From a virus, in the IMG/VR virus record IMGVR_UViG_3300027788_000097, positions 1 to 22,439 of that record: DNA of 22,439 nucleotides; one strand, written 5' to 3'. Positions 6,754-12,306 of this stretch are shown here, piece by piece; positions within the stretch are counted from its first letter, which is position 1; each line of letters starts with the position of its first letter. Under the pieces are notes generated by a model, which saw only the letters and a program-made list of their open reading frames with translations, was not told the DNA's origin and ran no database searches. The translations under genes and the position numbers were made by a program.

Positions 6754-7220
6754 AGATGAAGAAGGAAGTTTGCCGAGCGTATATGGATACAGCGCGAAAC
6801 TTTGCGCAATGCTCCACTGCCAAACGGTTGAAGGTTGGCGCGATCATTGTCGACCCGAGCACAGGAGCAATCGTTTCTGTTGGGTACAACGGAATGCCTG
6901 CTGGACTGTCTAACGTCTGCGAGAGTAAGGTGGACGGTGAGTCGAAGACCAAGGAGGAAGTCCTCCATGCTGAGGAGAATGCCATCTGTAAGATGGCACG
7001 AAGTAGTTCTTCCAGTGAAGGAACCTGGATGTTCGTGACACACTCTCCCTGCATCAAGTGTGCTCGCCTGATTGCAGCAAGCGGTATTGCTCGAGTGTTC
7101 TACTCCGAACGATTCAAAGGGCGAATTGGTTGCGGGTTGGAACTGCTGTCTAAATGTGGTGTCAAGACAATATATGTCAAACCATATCCAGAAGATACTA
7201 ATTGCCGTAGAACTAAATAG
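6750..7220 (+). CDS. Deoxycytidylate (dCMP) deaminase, 156 aa
   Basis: A member of the zinc-dependent cytidine/deoxycytidylate deaminase family. The catalytic signature is complete: HAEENAI at residues 73-79 (zinc-ligand His73, proton-shuttling Glu75) and PCIKC at 100-104 (zinc ligands Cys101 and Cys104). VGAIIVDP and SVGYNGMPAG (residues 29-52) are typical of the dCMP subfamily. The enzyme converts dCMP to dUMP, feeding thymidylate synthesis during phage replication, as T4 gene cd does. At 156 residues the length is normal. The start ATG 6750 overlaps the preceding stop (ATGA); ATG 6756 is a possible alternative. Confidence 0.93.
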   Translation: MKMKKEVCRAYMDTARNFAQCSTAKRLKVGAIIVDPSTGAIVSVGYNGMPAGLSNVCESKVDGESKTKEEVLHAEENAICKMARSSSSSEGTWMFVTHSPCIKCARLIAASGIARVFYSERFKGRIGCGLELLSKCGVKTIYVKPYPEDTNCRRTK

Positions 7221-7260
7221 AACCAATAGAATAAAATGAATTACTATTGCAGAGGATGTT

Positions 7261-7608
7261 ATGAAGGAAAGAGTTGAAGATTTACACCCAGCGGTGTTGC
7301 AGTGCGTGGATGAACTATCTACCTATTTAAAACAGGATGCAATGGCACAACACGATAGCAACGACCTGATGGTGTTTATGTGGACATTTGAACATAAAGG
7401 CGATCCAGTACAAATCCATATGATCAAGACGCAGAATGGTGGATATGCTCTTGCTGCTGCAGACTTTGGACAAGACGGGGTTCTGGCAAAGTCATGGACA
7501 CGCAGCAATGGTGGGAAGTGGAAAGGAGCGAAGAGAATTGTTTGCCAAACACAGAATCTGCCGAACATATATGTTGGACAAGATGGTGTTGACGACTTAA
7601 TATATTGA
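7261..7608 (+). CDS. Hypothetical protein, 115 aa
   Basis: A 115-residue protein with a helical N-terminus (VEDLHPAVLQCVDELSTYLK), then a beta-rich portion (LMVFMWTFEHKGDPVQIHMI, YALAAADFG). AGAGGA shortly before ATG 7261 is the likely ribosome-binding site. The gene stands 40 bp from the deaminase and just upstream of the left direct repeat of the sulfotransferase insertion. No motif gives a function. Confidence 0.7.
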   Translation: MKERVEDLHPAVLQCVDELSTYLKQDAMAQHDSNDLMVFMWTFEHKGDPVQIHMIKTQNGGYALAAADFGQDGVLAKSWTRSNGGKWKGAKRIVCQTQNLPNIYVGQDGVDDLIY

Positions 7609-7624
7609 GGTAGAATTAGAGTAC

Positions 7625-7649
7625 GAATAAAGCGAAGCAGTTTAAAGTA
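7625..7649 (+). repeat. 25-bp direct repeat, left copy (remnant of a gene start)
   Basis: This 25-bp segment beginning GAATAAAGCG is identical to 8273-8297, where it encodes the start of the nuclease gene. Here the three bases corresponding to the ATG read ACG (7623-7625), so it looks like a dead gene start left by duplication. The two copies flank the sulfotransferase-like gene exactly, 648 bp apart start to start. Confidence 0.9.
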
Positions 7650-7651
7650 AA

Positions 7652-8278
7652 ATGATTTATACTAATCAATGGGCATTCTTGCATATTCCAAAAAATGGTG
7701 GATACAACTTTAGGGAAAGAGCATTGCAGTCTCGACACATCATAGTCAGAGGTCAGCAGTATACTCCAAAATACAGAGAAGATCTACCCAATCAATTTCC
7801 CCACTGGCACCAACCTATATCATATCACATAGAGCACATCCCGCATCTTAAAAATTTGCAGTGGATATGCATAGTTCGCCACCCAGAAGATCGTTTGGCA
7901 AGTTGGTATTATTTTATAAAGACAAGGCACGAACCAATATTTAAAATGAATTTTCCATATGGCATTTCCTTTGAAGAGTTTGTTGTTGAAAATCGGATTA
8001 AAGATTTTATAGCGGATAAAGATTTTGATGCAGAGGAAGGATTGTGGAGAGTTGGAGATTTACAATCTAAGTGGTTAAATGTTCCTGATGGAGTCAACCT
8101 TGCTCATTATCGTTTGGAAGACCAACTTGGTGAGTTAGAATCTTATGTGGGGTTTAAGTTTTCTGACACAAAACATAATTATACAAATAGACCGAAAGAT
8201 TCACATTACACAGATGAAATGAAACAGATAACATACATCAATTATCAAGAGGATTACGAGAGATTTGGATATGAATAA
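7652..8278 (+). CDS. Sulfotransferase-like protein, 208 aa (inserted gene)
   Basis: A 208-residue protein with the two PAPS-binding signatures of sulfotransferases. The 5'-phosphosulfate loop is FLHIPKNGGYNF (residues 9-20; compare hxHIPKtGGtS). The 3'-phosphate motif is IVRHPEDRLASWYYF (74-88; compare RdPxxRxxSxYxy). The C-terminal YINYQEDYERFGYE matches the 'DyxxFgY' ending of the membrane/carbohydrate type (Sulfotransfer_2-like). It would move sulfate from PAPS to a sugar or other hydroxyl. The gene is visibly AT-richer than its neighbours, lacks a strong ribosome-binding site, sits between perfect direct repeats and gets its stop codon from the right repeat, all signs of recent insertion. 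Confidence 0.85.
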   Translation: MIYTNQWAFLHIPKNGGYNFRERALQSRHIIVRGQQYTPKYREDLPNQFPHWHQPISYHIEHIPHLKNLQWICIVRHPEDRLASWYYFIKTRHEPIFKMNFPYGISFEEFVVENRIKDFIADKDFDAEEGLWRVGDLQSKWLNVPDGVNLAHYRLEDQLGELESYVGFKFSDTKHNYTNRPKDSHYTDEMKQITYINYQEDYERFGYE

Positions 8279-9014
8279 AGCGAAGCAGTTTAAAGTAGAT
8301 CTTGTTGATCTCCCGAAAATAAAGAGAGTCAATATTGAAGGCAAACGCCACTATGTGCGAGCAGATGGATTGATCGCTGTCCCGTATCCATCAGTGACGA
8401 CCATAACATCCTCCTGTAAGAAGTTACAGGCAGGACTCCATGCTTGGCGGCGAAGGGTAGGTGCGGAAGAGGCGCAGCGAGTTTCTACTGCTGCTTCTAC
8501 ACGAGGCACATCTGTTCACCAACTCATCGAGGACTACTGCCAGAACGATGGCATTGTTGTCGAAGAAACTTCTCTTGGCAGGAAACTGCCAGAAGGTGTT
8601 ATGCCTGACTCATATGACATGTTCAGTCGTCTGCGCGATGTTGCAAATAAGTCCATTGATAACATCCGTGTTGTGGAAGGACTCATGTACTCTGACCATC
8701 TGCGAACAGCAGGCACGGTTGATATGGTTGCTGAGTTTGATGGCGTATTGTCTGTCATCGACTGGAAGACCTCGAACAAAAGAAAGACTCGTTCTATGAT
8801 ATATAATTACTTTAAGCAGGAAGCAGCATATGCTGTCATGTACGAAGAAATGACTGGAGTACCAGTGACACAATTAGTAACAGTCATCACTTCTTCAGAG
8901 GGAGACTCACAGGTGTTCATCGAGCACCGTGATGAATGGATTGGTGGGTTCCAAGAACTAAGGGATGCGTATGAAGAAAAGCACGGGAGTAAAGAGAATG
9001 TCTTGGAACTATAG
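8271..9014 (+). CDS. RecB-family PD-(D/E)XK nuclease, 247 aa
   Basis: A Cas4/RecB-like single-strand or exonuclease-type protein. Motifs in order: SVTTIT near residue 41; RGTSVHQLIE (79-88) with the conserved His83; VVEGLMYS (134-141) with Glu136; GTVDM (148-152) with Asp151; VIDWKTSNK (162-170) carrying the D-x-K of the catalytic site; QEAAYAVMY (183-191) with the trailing Gln-Tyr motif. The family cuts DNA ends in recombination, repair or host-DNA breakdown. ATG 8271 is preferred over TTG 8265. It starts inside the right 25-bp repeat and overlaps the end of the sulfotransferase gene. Confidence 0.88.
   Translation: MNKAKQFKVDLVDLPKIKRVNIEGKRHYVRADGLIAVPYPSVTTITSSCKKLQAGLHAWRRRVGAEEAQRVSTAASTRGTSVHQLIEDYCQNDGIVVEETSLGRKLPEGVMPDSYDMFSRLRDVANKSIDNIRVVEGLMYSDHLRTAGTVDMVAEFDGVLSVIDWKTSNKRKTRSMIYNYFKQEAAYAVMYEEMTGVPVTQLVTVITSSEGDSQVFIEHRDEWIGGFQELRDAYEEKHGSKENVLEL
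8273..8297 (+). repeat. 25-bp direct repeat, right copy (in the nuclease start)
   Basis: Identical to 7625-7649. It contains codons 2-9 of the nuclease gene (NKAKQFKV) and also supplies the TAA stop (8276-8278) of the sulfotransferase gene. The identity stops abruptly on both sides (C versus T upstream, A versus G downstream), as expected of a duplication made at an insertion junction. Confidence 0.9.
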
Positions 9015-9240
9015 AGTAACATTCAGACCCACGAGCGCGGATCGTGGATATGAGATCCGTGAGGTGTACTACAACGAGGATGGAGAAATCTCCCTATACA
9101 GTGTAGACCCTGCTACTGCATTTGGCGACTCAACTGACGAACTCGAAGTGAACATGAACCTCATGGTTGATGCGTTCAACTCTGATGTGGTCAACCTTGA
9201 CAATGTCGACTATCAGCATCGAAAAATAAATCTAGAATAA
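8998..9240 (+). CDS. Hypothetical protein, 80 aa
   Basis: An 80-residue acidic protein beginning MSWNYRVTFRPTSADRGYEI. Its sequence (YEIREVYYNEDGEISLYSVD, then DELEVNMNLMVDAFN) is a pattern I recall in short phage proteins: two or three strands followed by a helix. ATG 8998 is preceded by GGGAGTAAAGAGA and overlaps the nuclease gene by 17 bases. The upstream in-frame start at 8965 would lie entirely in the nuclease. The gene ends just before a hairpin facing the opposite strand. Function unknown. Confidence 0.7.
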   Translation: MSWNYRVTFRPTSADRGYEIREVYYNEDGEISLYSVDPATAFGDSTDELEVNMNLMVDAFNSDVVNLDNVDYQHRKINLE

Positions 9241-9265
9241 AAAAATGCACCCATTGCGGGTGCAT
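9241..9265 (-). terminator. Intrinsic terminator for the minus-strand gene
   Basis: An 8-bp perfect stem (ATGCACCC at 9245-9252 with GGGTGCAT at 9258-9265) closes a 5-nt loop. Read on the minus strand it is followed by a run of T (complement of the A-run at 9238-9245), the form of a rho-independent terminator. There is no T-run on the plus-strand side, so rightward transcripts are probably not stopped here. Confidence 0.8.
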
Positions 9266-9288
9266 AGCGTTGAAAAAAATGTACCATT

Positions 9289-9681
9289 CTATTGGTTAAT
9301 CTCATCCACATCTTCTTCTAGTGTCGACGCTCGTTCTTCCAAACGCCCCAACCTATCATGTATTATAAAACCCAAGTCCCTTATGTGTCCCGCGTGATCT
9401 GTTACGCGCAACTCGATGGTGGCATGAGAATCTTTAACATGTCTCAGTTGAAGATCGACATAGTTCATGATACCAAATACTGCTGTTCCCATGACCCCCA
9501 AGAGACCTACAATTCCAGAGATGATGGGCATCATGTTGGTCTTGGTTGAACCGTTGAGCAGGTGCTCTTCAATTCGATCAATGTTTCCAACAACTTGCCT
9601 CATATCCTGTTCTGTGTGTTTTAGTCTCCCCTCGTGAGTATACAGTTTTGTTTCGACTTCAGAAATCCTTTCGTCGTTCAT
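9289..9681 (-). CDS. Coiled-coil membrane protein, 130 aa, only minus-strand gene
   Basis: A 130-residue protein with an N-terminal helix (about 4-42, ERISEVETKLYTHEGRLKH), one membrane span (about 51-74, MPIISGIVGLLGVMGTAVFG) and a second charged helix (about 80-128, ending LEERASTLEEDVDEI). The consensus-strength ribosome-binding site AGGAGGT lies six bases before the ATG at 9681 and decides the start over the in-frame ATG at 9711. The helix-span-helix form loosely recalls XhlA-type or superinfection-exclusion proteins. Its lone orientation, own terminator and strong ribosome-binding site suggest independent control. Confidence 0.8.
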   Translation of the reverse strand: MNDERISEVETKLYTHEGRLKHTEQDMRQVVGNIDRIEEHLLNGSTKTNMMPIISGIVGLLGVMGTAVFGIMNYVDLQLRHVKDSHATIELRVTDHAGHIRDLGFIIHDRLGRLEERASTLEEDVDEINQ

Positions 9682-9746
9682 GAATACACCTCCTTTCTGA
9701 GATAATATCACAAATCAATGTTGTAACTTGCTGCCACTTCATACCT

Positions 9747-9791
9747 CTATTTATGCATATCATCCTGTAATATGACATATTCGCATAAATA
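9747..9791. promoter_or_regulatory. Divergent late-promoter-like boxes (CATAAATA on both strands)
   Basis: The gap between divergent genes has CATAAATAG on the minus strand (complement of 9747-9755) and CATAAATA on the plus strand (9784-9791). Each is one base from the T4 late box TATAAATA and lies 48-67 bases from the start of the gene it faces. Marine T4-type phages tolerate variation at the first base, so these may be late promoters for 9289-9681 and 9840-10175. This is weaker evidence than the exact boxes elsewhere. Confidence 0.4.
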
Positions 9792-9839
9792 TACAGAGAA
9801 ACCGTGGTTGTGGACATGTTGAGAAGAAAGGAAACAGAT

Positions 9840-10175
9840 ATGTATAAGTGTATAGCAGGACTGTTAGTATTGGCATCCCTCGGTGGGTGTGCTACTGGAC
9901 AACCAAAGCAGAAAGCAGATTTCGACAAGACTGGTGTGGAGATGTCCATCACTGTTATCGCATATGAGCATATGCCCGAACTGCTCGATGTTTACAACTG
10001 TACCCGCGCATCATCTTACCAGTATCCACATGGTGAGACGATTGACGGTTTTGCTGTCTTCTCGCAGAAAGGTCTGGTCTGTACTATCCACGTGTATAAG
10101 GCACCGATGTCAAACGAGTACAATAACTATCTTGGTCACGAGATGCGACACTGTCTCGAGGGCAACTGGCACTAA
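9840..10175 (+). CDS. Lipoprotein with HExxH motif, 111 aa
   Basis: A 111-residue protein with a clear lipoprotein signal: MYKCIAGLLVLASLGGC, with the lipobox LGGC putting the modified Cys at residue 17. The mature part ends in YLGHEMRHCLEGNWH (about 97-111). HEMRH fits the HExxH zinc-binding motif of metallopeptidases, followed by a Glu and a His that could be further ligands. The protein is very small for a protease. It would sit in the outer or inner membrane facing the periplasm. ATG 9840 follows AAAGGA; the upstream in-frame ATG 9804 would spoil the signal peptide. Its TAA directly abuts promoter cassette 3. Confidence 0.75.
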   Translation: MYKCIAGLLVLASLGGCATGQPKQKADFDKTGVEMSITVIAYEHMPELLDVYNCTRASSYQYPHGETIDGFAVFSQKGLVCTIHVYKAPMSNEYNNYLGHEMRHCLEGNWH

Positions 10176-10269
10176 GTTGTTGATTCTACAGGGTATTTGA
10201 GACTTTGTCTTTGTACCCTGATTGCGGGATAATATATTCTGAATTGAGTGAAACAGGAAGGAAGTAGAT
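10176..10269 (+). promoter_or_regulatory. Promoter cassette copy 3
   Basis: Directly after the TAA of the lipoprotein gene: GTTGTTGATTCTAC, with the TTGATTCTA box at 10180-10188. The -35 TTGTCT is at 10205-10210, with a 17-nt spacer to -10 GATAAT at 10228-10233. The leader carries GAATTGAGTGAAAC and the ribosome-binding site AGGAAGGAAG before ATG 10270. Box-to-core spacing is the same as in the other full copies. Confidence 0.85.
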
Positions 10270-10596
10270 ATGTGTGATATAGAAGCAGGCAAGGCAAGAG
10301 TCAAAGAAATACTGGAAAGTGACTATGCACGGTGGTCCACAGATTCATACGGCAAGGCATATGAAGACTGCCACAACAGATACACTATTATCTTCAAAGA
10401 TGGTCGAAACTACATCAAAGTCATTCGGAGCGAGGGAATCCGCGAGTCAGTTGTTGGGTTCATCGTGAGGAAAGAGACCAAAGGATTCAAGGTCGGTGAC
10501 ATCCTCAAGGCAGCGTCTTGGCATGCTCCAGCACTGAACTTTGCTCGGGGTCACGTTGATGATCAAGAATTGAAATTATCATGGGCAGGGATCTAA
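10270..10596 (+). CDS. Conserved hypothetical protein, 108 aa
   Basis: A 108-residue protein under promoter cassette 3. The N-terminal half is helical and then a beta portion (YTIIFKDGRNYIKVI, ESVVGFIV) leads to FKVGDILKAASWHAPALNFA followed by RG. The GDILKAAxWxxPAxNxARG pattern is one I recall from T4-type phages of marine bacteria, whose role is unknown. AGGAAGGAAG upstream fixes ATG 10270. The HNH gene follows directly. Confidence 0.75.
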   Translation: MCDIEAGKARVKEILESDYARWSTDSYGKAYEDCHNRYTIIFKDGRNYIKVIRSEGIRESVVGFIVRKETKGFKVGDILKAASWHAPALNFARGHVDDQELKLSWAGI

Positions 10597-10598
10597 TT

Positions 10599-11075
10599 AT
10601 GACATACAAAACAGTCAATGACTGCCGAACAGTCCGATACAACAACGAGTCCTTCCCCGATTATGTCATGTGCGGTGAGGGTAATGTCTACAACAAGAAG
10701 ACGGGGAGGATGTTGAGACCCAACTATCGTTCCAAAGGTGGTAAGAATCCAGCGTATCCAACCCTCGGTTTGATGCAAACTATTGTCAACCCCCACTCGA
10801 GGATAGGTGGCACAATGAGGAAAACTCGCACAATCTTGGTGCATATTGCAGTTTGTGATACATTCAACAGAGACTCGATGCCCATACCAGATGGCGTAAC
10901 TGAGAAAGAGTGGAAGCGCACCCCAGCGTCGGTCAAAAAACAAATGAGATTTGCATTTCAGGTGAATCACAAAGATCACGACCAGCACAACCACCACCCA
11001 AGCAACCTGGAATACACGACTGCGAAACAGAATCAGGCAGCATACCAAGCGCACAAGAATAAGAAAACTGCGTAA
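10599..11075 (+). CDS. HNH endonuclease (NUMOD4/HNH type), 158 aa
   Basis: A homing-type endonuclease. The N-terminal part (FPDYVMCGEGNVYNKKTGRM, about residues 18-37) is the NUMOD4-like 'YxVSxxGxVyn..tgr.l' module. A linker with ILVHIAVCDTF ('v..lva.aFi') follows, then the HNH core VNHKDHDQHNHHPSNLEYTT (about 126-145) and KQNQ, in which NHKDxxxxNxxxxNLE(Y/W) is the canonical pattern. Such enzymes make a site-specific cut that spreads their gene, though free-standing copies may lack activity. I start at ATG 10599, three bases after the previous stop with a GGCAGGGA site, rather than ATG 10581. Copies 3 and 4 of the promoter cassette flank this gene and 10270-10596. Confidence 0.88.
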   Translation: MTYKTVNDCRTVRYNNESFPDYVMCGEGNVYNKKTGRMLRPNYRSKGGKNPAYPTLGLMQTIVNPHSRIGGTMRKTRTILVHIAVCDTFNRDSMPIPDGVTEKEWKRTPASVKKQMRFAFQVNHKDHDQHNHHPSNLEYTTAKQNQAAYQAHKNKKTA

Positions 11076-11169
11076 GTTGTTGATTCTACTCAGGTTCTAG
11101 GAACTTGTCCTTGTACCTTGATTGTGCGATAATATAGTCTGAGTTGAGTGAAACGAGAAGGAAGTAGAT
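11076..11169 (+). promoter_or_regulatory. Promoter cassette copy 4
   Basis: Begins immediately after the HNH stop codon with the same GTTGTTGATTCTAC as copy 3. The box TTGATTCTA is at 11080-11088, -35 TTGTCC at 11105-11110, spacer 17 nt, and -10 GATAAT at 11128-11133. The leader GAGTTGAGTGAAAC and GAAGGAAGTAGATATG matches copy 3 closely. It drives the gene at 11170 and probably the following two. Confidence 0.85.
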
Positions 11170-11451
11170 ATGAGCATTACAATTGAACAGTTGCAAGAAC
11201 GTAGTGAAGCACGCAATCCCGCTCAGTGGGACTGGCGTCTGCTGGACGCAGAAGCAGCATATGCTGGGAACTCACCAGTTCTCAACACAAAATTCAGACG
11301 CACTGTTATAAGTAGTAACAGGAGTTTCTCAAACCTGTGCAGGAATAGACTGCGCAATAAAATGAAGCAGCGTCGCGCTGCACAACGCACGTGGAGTGGT
11401 GCCTATGCACTGCCCACTCATCTTAAATACCTAAAATTGGGAGGACTGTAA
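11170..11451 (+). CDS. Hypothetical basic protein, 93 aa
   Basis: A 93-residue, strongly basic protein (SNLCRNRLRNKMKQRRAAQR at about 54-73) with an N-terminal helix (ITIEQLQERSEARNPAQWDW). The Arg-rich middle suggests nucleic-acid or nucleoprotein contact. AGAAGGAAG before ATG 11170, in cassette 4, supports the start. No family is recognised. The next gene begins two bases after its stop. Confidence 0.7.
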   Translation: MSITIEQLQERSEARNPAQWDWRLLDAEAAYAGNSPVLNTKFRRTVISSNRSFSNLCRNRLRNKMKQRRAAQRTWSGAYALPTHLKYLKLGGL

Positions 11452-11452
11452 A

Positions 11453-11827
11453 ATGAGTCCAAGCATGAATAAGCGAAACACATCGATCACTCTTTGTGGT
11501 GCACTACTGGGAATGTCAATATTCCTGAGTTGTGATGCGCAAGCAGAGCAGACAATGACTATCACAATACCAATGGGGACTAAAATAGTCGAGACTGAAT
11601 CTTCTTGGTGTGAACCAGTCTACAACGAATCGCAGAATTCGTTGTATGTTCCACGCTGCTGGAGATTGAAACAAGAACCAGCACCACCGAATGCCCTCGA
11701 GCGTATAATCAGTCGTGCTACGAAAGACACCGCTCAGACCATAGAGAACCAACTCAGTAACGCTGCAGAACGTCAGATCTACGATATGGGTCAATCTATG
11801 CAGAACTGGTTAGGAACGGACAAGTAG
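11453..11827 (+). CDS. Exported (periplasmic) protein, 124 aa
   Basis: A 124-residue protein with an N-terminal signal peptide: a basic start (MSPSMNKRNTS), a hydrophobic core (ITLCGALLGMSIFLS) and a likely signal-peptidase I site after AQA (about residue 31). The mature protein has two Cys (SSWCEPVYN, VPRCWRL) that could form a disulfide, a Pro-rich turn and a C-terminal helical region (TKDTAQTIENQLSNAAERQI). It is probably periplasmic; a spanin-like, lysis or cell-wall role is only a guess. It precedes the putative peptidase gene. Confidence 0.7.
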   Translation: MSPSMNKRNTSITLCGALLGMSIFLSCDAQAEQTMTITIPMGTKIVETESSWCEPVYNESQNSLYVPRCWRLKQEPAPPNALERIISRATKDTAQTIENQLSNAAERQIYDMGQSMQNWLGTDK

Positions 11828-11835
11828 ACTGTCTC

Positions 11836-12282
11836 ATGCAAATTGACTTTTGCAGTAGAACACCTCTCTATTTGGAGAGGTTTACTTTCTTTGCTGCCAA
11901 GCAGTTAGGACTGGCCAAACTCCGTGGTGAGATACACCTGTCATATTATCCGACTCTCGAGAACGACAGTTATGGATTGTGCTGGGGCGATGGCAAGGAA
12001 GCAGAAATTCATATTGCATCGAAGATGTCAGACCGCAAGGTCAGCAAGATTGATAAGATGAAGACCGTGGCGCACGAACTCGCCCACGCAAGGCAGTTTC
12101 TACGAAGAGAATTGTGCTTGGGTGGAGGAGATGATGAGTGCAACTGGCATGGCAGGTTGTTCAGGTATGACCCGCAAAACGAATCAGAAGCACCTTGGGA
12201 AGTCGAGGCAGTATCAGTAGAGCAACCCATATATGACGCATGGTTGACTTATATTTGGCAACAGCGCATGGGCATTGTATAA
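11836..12282 (+). CDS. Putative zinc metallopeptidase (HExxH), 148 aa
   Basis: A 148-residue protein whose core is KTVAHELAHARQFLRR (residues about 76-91). HELAH fits the gluzincin-type HExxH motif: two His zinc ligands and the catalytic Glu. Downstream, PWEVEAVSVEQPI (about 120-132) could supply the third Glu ligand, as in SprT-like and related small phage peptidases. No signal peptide is present, so it acts in the cytoplasm or virion. Its stop overlaps the late promoter at 12278-12285. No clear ribosome-binding site precedes ATG 11836. Confidence 0.72.
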   Translation: MQIDFCSRTPLYLERFTFFAAKQLGLAKLRGEIHLSYYPTLENDSYGLCWGDGKEAEIHIASKMSDRKVSKIDKMKTVAHELAHARQFLRRELCLGGGDDECNWHGRLFRYDPQNESEAPWEVEAVSVEQPIYDAWLTYIWQQRMGIV

Positions 12283-12286
12283 ATAG
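12278..12286 (+). promoter_or_regulatory. T4-type late promoter (TATAAATAG)
   Basis: An exact TATAAATA octamer, the core of T4-type late promoters (recognised by gp55-class sigma with sliding-clamp activation), 21 bases before ATG 12307. GAGGAG at 12295-12300 lies between predicted transcription start and ATG. It overlaps the TAA of the upstream gene. It marks the start of late expression in this window. Confidence 0.82.
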
Positions 12287-12306
12287 ACCTATCACGAGGA
12301 GTATAC

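Noticed and set aside
7202-7232. Possible sigma70 promoter TTGCCG/TAGAAT before 7261
   Set aside because: Spacer of 19 nt and weak hexamers; lacks the cassette features seen elsewhere.
7236-7277. 13-residue ORF with two Cys (MNYYCRGCYEGKS)
   Set aside because: Too short, overlaps the start of the next gene, and its body is mostly the ribosome-binding site region of 7261.
11453-11560. Lipoprotein reading of the exported protein (FLSC)
   Set aside because: Residues before Cys do not fit the lipobox, while AQA gives a normal signal-peptidase I site.
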